Of a stretch of 64,000 nt of DNA, positions 45,105-58,081 are shown piece after piece (position 1 is the stretch's first letter; every line of letters begins with the position of its first letter). The stretch lies in the NCBI RefSeq assembly GCF_001723175.1, contig NC_064654.1:3162001-3226000 (forward strand), written 5' to 3'. Under the pieces are notes generated by a model. The model ran no database searches and had not been told where the DNA came from. It saw only the letters and a program-made list of their open reading frames with translations. A program made the translations under genes and the position numbers. The DNA comes from Penicillium oxalicum. Its lineage: Eukaryota; Ascomycota; Eurotiomycetes; Eurotiales; Aspergillaceae.

Positions 45105-46251
45105 ATGACTGGTCAAGAACGCTCAGTGCATCTGTCGGTCCCTGAAAGAGGCGATCCGGATCGGAAACGAGTTTTGAATATTCTGGCTCAGCGCAGATAC
45201 CGTATTGATCCCCTCTCCCACATCACAGTGATTAATGCATTACATCCTCTTTCATGTTTTATTTGTTGTGTCATCACTGGAGGCTGATCCAGGAAACACA
45301 AGGCCAGCGAAGGCGAGAAAGACTTGCGGCGTGGGAGCGAAGCAGTGGTACTACAAGTTCTTCCTCACACGATCGAGGTCCTTCGGCGAGTGCAGAGGAC
45401 TCCCACACTGATGGCGTTTTTGTGCCAAATACCGACTCTGGAACCGCGTCACTGTCAATGCTCAACACGGGTCAATTTGCACCTTCTGACTCGATCCATT
45501 CAGCCTTAGCCAATGGTCAGTGATGAGAAGAAAGAAGCTACCATCTCAGTCGCCAACTCCGTCCGTTGTTTCGTAGTGGGAGCAGAGAAAAAAAACGCGA
45601 AAGCATATTTCACGACTTTAACGTCCAGTAGATGAATTAGCCGCCGACGCCGCTCTATCAGGAGTTCTCGATTTCACCGCTGCGTTGAACGATCTCGAAA
45701 GCGCACGGTTTACATTTCCCGATGACCACACGCTCGATGTCCCCATCCTCAGTGTGTTGCAGGCGGGGTCTCAGCTTGCATCGCTTTTTGGTTGCGAGGA
45801 CACGATCTGGGACCCTACAGCCCTCCGGACGCTTTCGCCAATCTCATCGTCTGCAATGCCACTGACCTCAAATCTGGAGCCGACCGCCGCTCAGATCACG
45901 ATTCCCCATCATCCCGTCTTTGACATTCTCCCCTGGCCGTCAATGCGCACGAAGCTCATCACCATTTTCTCCCTTCCCGCTCAGGCGCGACCCGTCATTG
46001 CGCGCGACCCTATGGCTCTAATGCAACTCATTTATGACCTGGACGACACTTCTGAGGGACTGAGGGTCTCTGGATCTGACTGGAGACTTGACAGAAACTG
46101 GGAGGTTGGGCAAAAAATCTTCGAGAACTGGTGGTTCGTCTTGGATCCGGACATATTGCGACAGAGTAACCTGCTGCGGCAACGAAGAGGAGCCGGGCGA
46201 TTGCTGCCTCCCGTTGGGCAGAGTAACACAGTGCAAATGACTTCCTCCTAG
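45105..46251 (+). CDS. bZIP-like transcription factor with DUF3425 domain
   Basis: A fungus-specific regulator: bZIP-type basic region plus C-terminal DUF3425. Exons 45105-45201, 45303-45515 and 45629-46251; splices keep frame; 310 residues from the ATG at 45105. The basic region is residues 20-39 (RKRVLNILAQRRYR joined across intron 1 to QRRRER), with the N-x2-AQR-x-YR signature; no long leucine zipper follows, which is common in this family. A Ser/Thr-rich linker follows, then DUF3425 at ~185-290 with HPVFDILPWPSMR, ALMQLIYDLDD and NWEVGQKIFENWWFVLDP. The start is uncertain: just upstream another frame encodes IVEELESLYDDWSRTLSASV, resembling the DDWS segment that often precedes this basic region, and would join the basic region if one base were removed near 45147. 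Targets are unknown. Confidence 0.78.
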
Positions 46252-47187
46252 GTGAATGGGAAGACGTCTTCACTGAACCTACGTAGTCATATGTCAAGAA
46301 GGTTCTTCATCTTGACTTCAGCGCTACCACCCATACTTGGAGATAACGCACGATGAATGTATATCATTGATGAAGATCGACAAATCAGACAACATACAAT
46401 TTTCGGAGTGCAAGGCCTTCTACGCTCATACTAATTTCTGGAGGATACTCGATAAGCCGCAAGCGACAGATTGATAGGTTGATATGGTCTCCTTACTACT
46501 TGTCGATCCCATGTATGCGAGAGCGATGGGTGTGTATGTTGCCGGGCCACTCCACAAACTGATCTCTATGGGTATCACTCCCGGCAGAAGGGTTCACAGA
46601 CAAGCCATCTCAGTCTGGCCACGAAGCAACCTGTATGGAGAACCAGCCTAGTGCAATCTCGGCATCGGTGCTTCCTGCTTCGTGAGTTGAAGGAGCCCCG
46701 ATCGGACCCCGGTGCTCACAACCAATCAGCCACGTTAGTGTCACCGATCGACGACCCAGCGAGGAGCTTGAGACCCCCGGAGTCGGGCTCAACCGCCTGA
46801 AGATCGCGTCGATGCACGCGGTGGTAAGCTGGGAGTCAGGGAACCAGACTGGGACCCACGGGGTGCTGTCTGCACCACCTGTGCGGCGGTACAGTTCAAG
46901 CAAGGAGGCCTCCGCCCAACAAAAAGGTTGGAGATATTACAGTAGCCTTCGCCGACTATCGGTGAACTTCCACTAAGACGTGTAGCGCTCAGAGAGCATT
47001 TTCACTCTACACTGGATCTTCAAGAAACATCAGATGATTTCTATAATTCCTATCAAAAACATTCTTATAATCGTTCATCTTTCGATTCTATGAGTTTGTG
47101 ACAAGTGTGGAACTGGAAGATCTCGTCAATTTGGGTGTCGAGCCGCCATCAAGCGCCATTAACCGCCATCACATGACGTGTAACACG

Positions 47188-47264
47188 CCGATGTCGGGAT
47201 CATCGCCCCTCGCCGCCACATCCAATCGGATCCATGGAATTCATCGCTGACCGGCCGAGGTCGG
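47188..47264 (+). promoter_or_regulatory. Two CCG-N4-CGG elements (Leu3/LeuB-type sites) before leu1
   Basis: CCG-ATGT-CGG at 47188-47197 and CCG-AGGT-CGG at 47255-47264, 207 and 140 bp upstream of the leu1 ATG. Inverted CCG half-sites spaced by four bases are the recognition pattern of the Zn2Cys6 regulator Leu3 in yeast and LeuB in Aspergillus, which control leucine synthesis through the intermediate isopropylmalate. Location and spacing fit well; binding itself is not shown. Confidence 0.65.
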
Positions 47265-47310
47265 CGCTGCCCCTCGACAAGCTCTCCAGCGACATCGCGC
47301 GCGTCACCAA

Positions 47311-47317
47311 ATATAAG
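47311..47317 (+). promoter_or_regulatory. TATA-like box of leu1
   Basis: ATATAAG about 80 bp upstream of the start codon and about 50 bp downstream of the nearer CCG-N4-CGG element, followed by a CT-rich leader. Confidence 0.5.
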
Positions 47318-47394
47318 TCATTCAAATTTACTACCTCCCCAGTTTTCCATCACTGCTGAGCGTGTCTACCCCGTTCATACCTTCATCACACAAG

Positions 47395-49835
47395 ATGCCT
47401 TCTGCAGAGACGAAACCTAGGACGCTCTATGACAAGGTCTTTGATGACCACATCGTCAACCAACAAGATGATGGCACTTGCCTGCTCTACATCGGTATGC
47501 CGCCCGATCACTTGGCAACAGCCACCAACCGTCTGCTAAACTTTTATCATCAGATCGCCATCTCGTCCACGAGGTGACCTCTCCCCAGGCCTTCGAGGGT
47601 CTCAAGAATGCCAGCCGCAAGGTCCGCCGGCCGGACTGCACCCTGGTGACTGTCGACCACGTAAGTGAAGAGTGCACAGTTCGGCCCTTCTGGAGATGAA
47701 GTCATCCGCTGACCCGCCCGACTTGGCAGAATATTCCCACCAGCTCTCGAAAGAACTTCAAGAATGCCTCCGATTTCATCAAAGAGACCGATTCCCGTCT
47801 TCAGTGTACGACACTGGAGGAGAATGTCAAGGATTTCGGGTTGACCTACTTTGGTATGGGCGACAAGCGTCAGGGTATCGTGCACGTCATCGGACCCGAG
47901 CAGGGCTTCACTCTACCCGGCACAACGGTGGTCTGCGGTGACAGCCATACCTCCACACACGGTGCATTCGGTGCTCTCGCCTTTGGTATTGGAACGAGTG
48001 AAGTCGAGCATGTCCTCGCCACCCAGACCCTTCTCACTCGCCGAAGCAAGAACATGCGGATTCAGGTTGACGGTGAGCTTGCTCCGGGTGTCACTTCCAA
48101 GGATGTTGTGCTTCACATCATTGGCGTGATCGGCACCGCGGGAGGTACGGGCGCTGTTATCGAATTCTGTGGCTCTGTGATTCGTGGCCTGAGCATGGAA
48201 GCCCGCATGTCCATGTGTAACATGTCCATCGAGGGTGGCGCGCGTGCTGGCATGATCGCTCCCGACGACATCACTTTTGAGTACTTGAAGGGTCGCCCTC
48301 TTGCTCCCAAATACGGTAGTGCCGAGTGGAACAAGGCCGTCAAGTACTGGTCCTCTCTGAAGTCGGACGCGGATGCTAAGTACGACGTGGATGTTTTCCT
48401 CGATGGTAAGGATATTATTCCTACCATCTCTTGGGGTACCTCTCCTCAAGACGTTGTCCCCATCACCGGGGTTGTTCCCGGACCCGATGACTTTGAGGAT
48501 GAGAACCGCAAGACCTCGTGCAAGCGTGCCCTTGAGTACATGGGTCTCACTGCTGGTACGCCGATGAAGGACATCACTGTGGACAAGGTGTTCATCGGAT
48601 CGTGCACCAATTCACGTATCGAGGACTTGCGTGCTGCCGCGAAGGTCGTCCAGGGCAAGAAGATTGCCGCCAACATCAAGCGCGCCATGATTGTTCCCGG
48701 ATCAGGTCTGGTCAAGGAACAGGCCGAGGCTGAGGGTCTGGACAAGATCTTTACTGATGCTGGTTTTGAGTGGCGTGAGGCCGGTTGCTCAATGTGTCTC
48801 GGCATGAACCCCGACATTCTATCACCCAAAGAGCGCTGCGCGAGTACTTCCAACCGTAACTTCGAGGGCCGGCAAGGTGCGCAGGGTCGTACACATCTCA
48901 TGTCCCCAGCCATGGCTGCTGCCGCTGCCATTGTGGGTAAGCTTGCCGACATCCGAGAGCACATCGTCTCGAGCCCGGGAACCGCCAAGGTCCAGCCTCA
49001 GATCGAACTCCAGCCCGAGGTGGACTCCATCGAGACCGAGGACGAGCTGGAGCGTGTTCTCGATTTGCCCGCGGACAACGAGCCTCATACCAACACATCC
49101 GCTGGCACCAGCGCTGGCCTGCCCAAGTTCACTGTGCTGAAGGGTACTGCCGCGCCCCTCGACCGTGCCAACGTCGATACGGATGCCATCATTCCCAAGC
49201 AATTCCTGAAGACTATCAAGCGTACGGGTCTGGGCTCTGCCGCTTTCTACGAGCTTCGATACCACCCCGATGGCCAAGAGAACCCGGACTTCATCCTGAA
49301 CCAAGGCATTTACCGAAATTCCAAGATTCTCGTCGTGACCGGGCCCAACTTTGGTTGTGGTAGTTCCCGCGAGCACGCCCCGTGGGCTCTGCTTGACTTC
49401 GGTATCAAGTGTATCATCGCCCCTTCGTTTGCAGATATTTTCTTCAACAACACATTCAAGAACGGCATGCTTCCTGTCGTCGTTTCAGATGAGGCTGCCT
49501 TGAAGAAGATCGCCGACGAGGCTCGCGCTGGTCGTGAGCTCGAGGTCGATCTTGTCAACCAGGAGATCAAGGACGCGCAGGGCAATAAGATTGTGGCCTT
49601 TGACGTTGATGGTTTCCGCAAGCACTGTCTCACCAACGGTCTTGATGACATTGGCCTTACCCTGCAGATGGAGTCGAAGATTCGTTCCTTTGAGGCAAAG
49701 CGCAGCCTGCAGACGCCCTGGTTGGATGGCAGTGGCTACCTTCGCCGTGGCAACCGGGGTGCCACCAAGATCGAGGCCGCCCCAGTGCCCACCACCAACC
49801 GTGGAGATGTCAAGGGCGAGCCCCTGGAGTGGTGA
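47395..49835 (+). CDS. leu1: 3-isopropylmalate dehydratase (alpha-isopropylmalate isomerase)
   Basis: Leu1 converts 2-isopropylmalate to 3-isopropylmalate, the second step of leucine synthesis, using a [4Fe-4S] cluster. Exons 47395-47494, 47554-47660 and 47730-49835; 770 residues, matching the fused LeuC-LeuD form of fungi (yeast Leu1 is 779). The large domain has [19 protein letters not shown] and the cluster ligands Cys361 (IGSCTNSR), Cys422 and Cys425 ([11 protein letters not shown]), followed by [17 protein letters not shown] linker of about 60 residues (~480-540) leads to the small swivel domain with [33 protein letters not shown] and [16 protein letters not shown]. The ATG at 47395 is the first that opens the conserved [12 protein letters not shown] segment. 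Two Leu3/LeuB-type sites in the promoter suggest control by leucine status. Confidence 0.96.
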
Positions 49836-50441
49836 AGAGAAGAAAAAAAAGGAAGATGACGTTTGCATTTACCCCCAATCCTGTGGATTACGTACTGCCC
49901 TGCTGGCTTTTTGTTTTGAATTTGTTTTGAAAAGCAATATCCCCCTCTGTTGATGCATTGAATGGTCCTTTTTTGCTAGGTTCGAATGGATGAGGCGGTT
50001 TGTGGTTCCAATAGACGCTTCTTTGCTTCGTGGTGCACAGATAGGTTTGATGATCAATGAGAAAGAATTATAGTTAAACAAGCATTCATCTTTGAGACGA
50101 GGCTTTCAAAAAATTTGGCATAAGAGAAGAGGGTGGATAGGGCTGCCGGAGCCATCCCGCAATGCAAGTCACTTATACAATTGAAATGGGGGAAGTTTGA
50201 GGAAGTAGATTCAAGGGAAACCGACACCTTAGATTGTTTAAAATGACCGAAACGGTATGTTTAAACGGAATATGAATCATGGAGATCAAAGCAACACAGC
50301 TTTCAACTGGACCGCCTTCTTCACACACATACACTCTCTCTCTCCCTCTTATTTTCTGTCTTTGTCTCTCACGACGAAGCCATTGCCGAAACTCGAATTA
50401 AAAGCGACTCTCGGTGCCCGTTTGCGAGTCGCATCAGCCAG
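49836..50441. other. Convergent spacer leu1 / alpha-1,3-glucan synthase
   Basis: About 600 bp between two converging stop codons, including T-rich sequence after leu1. No gene recognised. Confidence 0.6.
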
Positions 50442-53400
50442 CTAAGGTTTTGACAACTGCTCGCGGCGGAAAAACAGAAGAAACCCTCCGCTTTTTGCAT
50501 TACAGCCGATAGTTAGAACAACGTCTGCCCTCACAAGCAGCCATCACGAAAAGAACCAAGGAGTAGAAGGGGAGGGGGGGGATCAGAACAAAGACTCACC
50601 AGATTAACAACTGAGATACCAGCGCAATCCAAAACCACGCATTTCCCAAAGCGGCCGCGCCTGCCGTAATATCAGGCGAAATGGGCCCAGGTCCAATTTT
50701 ATTCGGAGCAAAGGCTCTGGCACAGATTGTCGCGATTGATCCGATGACCTGCGAAACCAGTAGTGTGAAACAAATGTGCATCCTGGTGAGAGTTTGCAGG
50801 AGAATCATGCCGAAGCCGAGGCCCTGCAGTGCATCCATTACTCCGAGCCATAACCATAGACTGCGCGAGACGAGGGCGCCGGAAACATAGCTCCCAGCCC
50901 AGGGTAAATAGAGGCCTGATCCTGATGTTCCCCACCATATTTGAGCCCATCTGGGGGCTCCGAGTCCACAAGCCACTATGGGGAGAATCCAGCTGTGTGA
51001 TTTAGATACCCAGGCAAGTAGCACGAGGATGAGTACCCACACCACGCCGAAAAATGCCACGCAAAGACAGAGAATTTGCCATGATTTTGCGTGTTGGGAT
51101 ATCCAGAGGACTGAAATACAAAAGGAGGGGGGTTTTTGGTAGGTTAGCTGAGGTCTTTTTGCGAACCGGAGCTGCTCATAGCAAACAGACTTACAATTCC
51201 AATTGCGGCCGTAGGGTGCGCTCAAGAAGAAATTTTGCAGTATCACAACGACCCAATTCCAAAGAACGATCTTGCGGCGAAAGACTGATTTGTAAAATGA
51301 TGGGACCTTGCCAGGAGTTTGTCGGTAATAGTTCGGCAAGCCAAAGTAAATCAGGAAGCCAACTGCCCATAGGAAAAGTGTGATCGGCACACATATGGCA
51401 GTCATTCTCCACGTATTGGTGATGTTGCCCTGGGAACTTAAGAGTCCGGCACTGGATGCTTTAGTCAATGTTGAGCCCCAATACCACAGAGCGATAACGT
51501 AGGCCTGCTGAGTGCCTTGGATGAGACAAGCCCGGAACACCCATTGCTTGACGGGAGCGCCGCTCTCGTCGCCGAAGTTGAGTGCAAAGAAGATCGACCC
51601 GCTAGACGAAGCTGCAGCGTACACACCGCTGCCGATGTTCTGGATCCAGCCGCGAATAAAGAAATCAGGCTCGAAGTGGGCAAAGCCGATGATGAAAAAG
51701 GCTGTGCCGTATAGGAACCATGGCACCGTAAGCACGAGGACCGACTTGCAGAACCGGAAGAAAAGCCACCATAGAATCGATGTCACCAGATAGACGGTAG
51801 CAATACCGTATAGCTTTGTCTCGCCTTGCCCAACCTCCCCAGTTAACAATGTTATTTGATAAGAATTGGCCGCAATGATCTGACCGAGGCCAAGGAACAA
51901 GGAATATACTGGCCAGTCCCCTAGGCGCATCTGCATCCACTTCTTTAACCCAGTGGGTGGTACGTAGTCGTCCCCCAAAAGGAATTCATCCGGCTGCTTT
52001 CTTTCTTGCATGCCACCTTCGTGGGAACTTGAGTCATCCACATTGACTGAACTTGGAGGGGACTCGCTCTTAACTGCTTTGCTGCTCTGGAGAAGGGGTG
52101 TCTGTGACTGGTTGCGACCGAGACGGGCGTCGCGGAATCGATCAAACCACTTCTTCTCGCTTTTCTCGAGAAATTGCTCGATACAAAGCTGCTGTTCCGA
52201 GTTTGACCCATTCAAATCCTGAAGCCTTTTTTCAAATTCTCGGTAGTATTCCTCATTGCTGTCTGTGAAGAAAGGATCGACCTTCTGCAGCTTGTAATCC
52301 TTCTTGTCGCCCACAACAGAGTCTACTGACAGAACCGACGACTGACTTAAACGGCTTCCAAAATCAACTCGTGGTCTTGAAGGTGGAAGGAGGGTGTCGT
52401 CTGTTCCTATCGATGTTGGTGTTGTTGAGCCGGAGGGACTGTTTACGTAGTGACCGGGAAACAAGCTTTGATGTGAGCATGGAGAGGACGATCCATCTTT
52501 CATTGGGTAAGCCCCTAAAGGATTAGGGACTGCGAAGGAGGCGCACATTAAGCTTCCCCTGTCATTGATATCACCCAGGGCCGGATATTCATCGTCTCCA
52601 AAACAAGTGGACATCATTTCGTTCTCAACATCGTCTTCAAGGTTCGCTGAAACCTCATTTGGCATATTCTTGACGTCGCCAACCCTGTCCCTCCTCAAAT
52701 CGCGAGCGCGTGGAGGTTCTGTGCCATTGCGGGCGAACTGGTTACTACTGGTCACACCAAAAGAGTGATGTCGGCCATGGCTCATCATGGGCCTGCTCCG
52801 ATCGTGGGGTGGCTCGCGACTGTTGAAAACAGAGTTTCTTCGGAGGGATGCCAAGGTAACTGGACGACTGGGAGACCGTGGCGGTGGTGCCAAGGTTGTA
52901 CTCGACGCAGAAGATCGAGCTGAGCCACTGGTCTGAGGAGTCATCATGCCATAAATTGCGTTATATGCGCCATTGCTTTCGGTGTCCGAGTTTGAAGACC
53001 CGGATTTGATCCTCTCTTTGTCGTGAATGCGGACCGCGGTCGATTGGAGGATCTCCAGGTCCTCAATCCATTGCGCGACAGGAAAACGCTGCTTCGCCGA
53101 CCTGGCCCGCATCATCGCCCTCGTTTCTTTTTTTGAACTCAGAGCGCTATCAATAGCCAGCTTGAACTGTTTGAGAAGGTGGCTCGTTGTTGTAGACTCG
53201 ACTTCGTACCACCAACCCGGCATCTGACCAAGTCCACCAACTCGGGCACCAATTCCAAGGGCACCTTTGCGGCCGAATTCGACAGCAACCAGTCCAAATG
53301 GTTCATCGCGAGAGGGAATGAGCGCAAACTCTGCACCCGAAAAAATAAAGGGTGGTAAGACAGTGAATTGAGGCTTTGAGCACACACGACCCGGATAAAG

Positions 53401-56400
53401 CCGCATCAATTGATCGAGTTTTAATGCTGCGAATTTCCCGTACAAGTCAATAACAGGCCCAACGCAGATAAGTTGAACCCGAGGCCGAGATTCAAGAACG
53501 GCCGGCATCACGTCTGCAATTAAATCGACTCCTTTCTGCATCGACCATCTACCCACAAACACCATAAGATCAGCATCGACAATTTGATCTAGCCCAGCCC
53601 ATTCTTGCGCTTGCCGTTTGAGTGCAACGCGCTGCACCTCGTAATCACTGTCGACCCTGATGTCCTTTTCCTGCGTTTTCGACTTGATCCATTCCCCCGT
53701 GTCTGATGGATCGGGATTTGGCAGGTTCCCCACCCTCTTCAATCCCCAAAATATAGGGTAACGCGCATATGACCTTTTGCCGTATTTCTTAGATACCCCA
53801 ACGGCACCGAATCCCTGCTGATGAAGACGTAGATAGCTTGCGCCGGCGTGAAGTAGATTGAAGACTTCGCCAAATTGAACATAGCGAGTGACAACGTCCA
53901 TGTCAAGATTAAACACCGAGCAAACTTCCTTTTTTTCTTTTTGAGTACGCATCGGCCACAGACCCTGAAATTCTGCGTTATGAAGAGAAAGGAATATCGG
54001 TACTGTCTTAGGGAGCTGGTACAGCATAGCGATGGCTCCGTGGTAGTCATTGACATGGTACAAGTCGACGGCAAACCTCGTCAAGGTTTGAGCAATGCAC
54101 TGATTCCAGGCGGAATAGTAAATAGCACTGCAAAGATCATCCATGCGCGCTGGGTAGGGCTCCTTGGCGGATTGTTGCCGGAAAATTGGGGCGTCGAGGA
54201 GAACATAAGTGATATTTTTCAGGACATGATACTGAACCTTGACTTCGAAGGTGTTGTCTAGGATTTTGACAAACATCGATTCGGCTGGGGCGTCCAGTGG
54301 ATATGTGATACCACCCACGCATGGAATCACCCAAATAAGGTCAATGTGGCCAAGTTGCTTGCTCATAAGTTGGGCCATCACACCAAGGCCCCCGATTTTG
54401 ATCTTGATCCCCCAATCTTCAATGTCATACTCCATGGTCGCAATCAGTACTTTTCGTCGATGAGATGATCGATTACCAAATGCCGATGTGCTTTGAAGAA
54501 ATCTCGAATTGTTGCTCAAACGCGCCAGCACGCCTCGACGCCCAGCAGCTTTGATGCTAGTCGGGTTGATTTTCCGAAGAAAATCCAAGGATACCAGAGT
54601 TTTCTTCTCACCCACGCCGATCCGGTTGAATCTGATTCGGTAGAAGGTCTTTTTGAAGATGTATGCGCAAGCCACAGCTGTGATTAGCGGAACGATCCAG
54701 AGCAAGAAGAAGAGTGCCATTTGGATATACTTCGAACCGGCTGGGAGCAAGTGGAATCGTAGAGTTGCGTCATTGACATGGATACTCCATGTCAGATAAG
54801 GGTCCGGTGGATGCTCAGTGATGTTGATGGTGGACGGCGTCTGCGAAGATGGGGGTAGACGATCCAGCACCGAGTCACCGTCTGCATCCCCAAACACATA
54901 GCTCTGATCAGGCTTGCCATCAGGGTTGATGCCCCAAACATTGAGTTGGCCCTGAGCTGGCCACTCTGCTGCGAAGCGAAAATGCCAAATCCCGTCAGTG
55001 CCTTGCTTGAAAGTATTTGCCAGGCCAGCATCATAACCGTACTTGTTGAATGGCCCGTTGAAGAACAAATGTGGCCAGCGGCGAGGCATGTTAGAATTCC
55101 AGTCGGCATCGTCTCCTTCTTGAAAATAATCACTGCTTCCTGTCAAACGACTCCAGTACTCCACACGAATGTGTTTTCCTTCCCATCGCTGCCTCTCCGT
55201 CCCTGACCATGATAATTCTTCAATCGACTGGTTACCTCCATGATATGGAAGCCACTGGCTAAAGGAGCTGCCCCAGTTGGTTGAGTAGCGATACTTGTCA
55301 GCTCCAGGTGCACGGTGCTGAATGAAAAGAGAGCCGTCGTTGCGTTGATGGAGCAGCTTCTTGGAGTAATTCGCTGATGTGAAAACCATAGGGTTATCAC
55401 TCTTACCGACGCGAATCAGGAAATGGTCAACGGCGTTGGTGGTACGCCCATCGATGCTGGTGGCATTGCGAACGGTTATGCGATGGATCCCGTGATCAAC
55501 GCCCGTAAGGGTTGCAGTCCACACCCATTTGGAGGGAATTTGACCGGAATATGAGATTCTGTCATTGACAACAGCCTCGCAGTCAACAGTGTCCAAATCA
55601 ATCAAGGGGCTGGTTCCTGATTCGGATGATGACTGGAATGAGATGGCCTGCGACACCTTGGCGCAATCCATCTCAGTTGAGAAGTACAGGCCAATTTGAA
55701 GAGTCTCTAGCTGGCCCGGTTCGCCAGTGGAAAGAACCGGAAAGTCGTGACCAGGAGTGAATTTTGTGATCATTGGGCGTGGCGCGACAAATTTGTCTTT
55801 TGGCACGTAAGCTCTGAACTCGTAAGGAGCCAATGTGATACTCTCTGAGCAGCCGTTCGATTTTGTGGTACCGTTGAGGTGCATGTAAGTTGAGCTAGTC
55901 CTAAGAGTAATCTCATCATGGGGATAGAAGAGATTCTTGACAGTGGTTCCAGAATCAAATGGTGCAATGAGAGCAGCGATCTTACTGGAGCAGTCAAAAT
56001 CGTATGTGACAGCCCGATGGTCGTTGTGGTATACCAGCCAGATTGTTTGATTGCCGTCTGTGCCAAGATCTTGCACTTGATAGTAGGGACTTCGCAGAAC
56101 GGACCACATTCCCGTCTCTGTGGGTATTCCATTTGAGCCTGGGTAGTAGATATTGCGAGTTTGATTCGACAGTAGCTGTACCCACCATCCGTCGTTCAGC
56201 GCAGGGAAGTTCTCTCGCATCTGATACATGTGCTTGATAGTATTGTGCAAAAAGTGCGAAGGATCTCGGTGATCGTAGGTGGCACGCTCATCATGACATC
56301 CTAACCGCCCAGACTTGATGGGCCAGTTGTAGTATTGCTTGGACGTCAATTCGAAGCACCCGTGTGTCTTCCAAGCTGTCGCCGGTGACATTGCTTGTCG

Positions 56401-58081
56401 CCCATAGATGTAATTGGAAGCAGTTGCATCGAGGATATAGAACGCCTGCTCTTCACCCCACAGCAGCAATGGTATGCCAGGCAGGTGAAGGATTGTGATG
56501 AACAAACCGAGAAGCTGCCTCTCTATGCCCATGTCGACAGCTGGCCAACGGAAGACATCCTGATTTGTGACACCAAACATATGACGAGGGTCATACTTTC
56601 CAGTATTTGCATTGACGAGATCGTTCGTCAAGATCATCTCATACCATGCGGCTGTCCAATTGACTGGGACATCATAACCAGCTGCAAGGTTTCCATCCAT
56701 GCCCAAGAACCGCGTGAGAGAGCGGTAAACGGAATAATGAAAAGCAGCACCATCAATAGCCTGTTTGTTCTCACCACGGATGAAGTAGCTTGAGTTGGAT
56801 GAGCCATTCAACTGGAATGCTTCGTCCAGGGTCTTTGGGAGCATATCGGGTTGACGACCTCGGCCAAGAAAGACTGACCCAAACGTGTTACCTCCTGTTA
56901 TCTCACCGGGCAAGAAAAAGTTGTTTTTTCCCACGCGTCTGGCACAATCTCGATAGGCTCCAGAGATATCTCCGAGGGCATCGACTGTGGCCTGCGTCGC
57001 TTTATCATAGCGAAACCCGTCAATATCCAGGGAAGCAATAATCATACACGAGTGACGAACCAGGCGCTCCCTGACACTAGGCACCCACTCTCGCAGGCGA
57101 TCTTGCACAGACGCAAATTTGGCCAATTCTCTTTCCCAATCTGGGTACACGCCAAAAGCTTCAATATCACCATATTGGTCGAAATCGCTGTCATAGCATC
57201 CTCCCAGCTCGTCTTCCACGTAGTTGTCCACTGGGTAGCCGGTCTCGTTCCAGAATCTTGGATAGGCGCAGGTTTCATTGTAGTTGTTACCAATATGAAA
57301 ATCAACGTATTGGCGATCAGACTTCCACTGAACTTTGTGCTCCTTGATTGAGAAAGGCGCAGTTGTGTTTTAATACCCTTCGAACCCAATCAGATCGCCC
57401 AAACTTTGAAACAATCGTCAGCGAACAGTGCCAGGCTCAAGATCGATGGATATGACCGCAAAATCAACTTACGTCGCAATAGTATTATCGAAAATCACAT
57501 ACATCCCCCGATTATGGATCTCCGTGATTGCGTCCCTCCATGTCTGGATAGTACCAAAATGCTGGTCAAGCAAAGTAGTGTCCAGTGCCGAATAGCCATC
57601 AGAGCCCCAAGGCTGATTCATCAACACCGTTCCAGCAAGATAGACTCCCTATAGGTGACCGACCAGTTATTGATATGCCACATCACTAATCGGGTGACTT
57701 TGGATTTTGGCAAGTACTGACCTTGATTCCCATTCCCTGTAAATAATCCAATGTGTCCAAAAGACCAACGACATCCCCTCCATGACGCATCTGGTTTGAG
57801 TTCAAGTCATGCTCAAAGAGGGTGCCATTGATGTTGTCGTTGGTAGGATCGCCATTGACAAACCGATCGAGGAAAAGCGAATAGACTGGGAACCGCCAGT
57901 TTTCTGGGGAAGGGAAGTAAGTGTGATTCGGCCATTCGCCCCAGTACTCGGCAGGATTTCTCGTGTGTTGGTTTTCGTTGAGGTTATAGGAAACGAGTGT
58001 TTCATCGTATGGCCATGCGAAAGCTGTGAAAGAGAAGAATATAAATGTGAGTCGTACGCATTCCACAAATTTCCAATGCAT
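50442..58081 (-). CDS. ags1: Cell-wall alpha-1,3-glucan synthase, with an in-frame TAA at codon 190
   Basis: A giant plasma-membrane enzyme that polymerises wall alpha-1,3-glucan. Exons 58081-57722, 57648-57473, 57403-51195, 51110-50600 and 50490-50442; 2434 codons, the normal family length. Order: signal peptide (1-22); extracellular GH13 amylase-like domain (nucleophile Asp312 in DGFRYDKA, acid Glu346 in PGEITGG); a membrane segment near 1080; cytosolic GT5 synthase domain (~1165-1650) with ATMEYDIEDWGIKIKIGGLG and a late PSRDEPFGLV; a Ser-rich linker; a multi-span C-terminal domain (~1985-2434) ending LLFFRREQLSKP. Exon 3 carries a TAA (57372-57370) where homologues have Leu in GFEGY-L-NTT; the rest is intact, so this is either a one-base error, a recent nonsense allele or a pseudogene. 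The last exon is only 49 nt and easily missed. Which paralogue (agsA/agsB type) cannot be told. Confidence 0.9.

Larger units (their letters stand above)
46252..47394. other. leu1 upstream region
   Basis: About 1.1 kb between two same-strand genes. The distal 750 bp shows no gene; the last 210 bp hold the leu1 promoter elements listed separately. Confidence 0.6.

Noticed and set aside
37387..46251. Secondary-metabolite or nutrient cluster formed by permease, small membrane protein and bZIP factor
   Set aside because: There is no backbone or tailoring enzyme, the permease is broken, and housekeeping genes seh1 and alg7 lie between.
50455..50490. Suspected frameshift in the last ags1 exon
   Set aside because: Rechecking the A run on the plus strand (five A at 50470-50474) shows the exon is in frame through the conserved FFRREQLSKP end.
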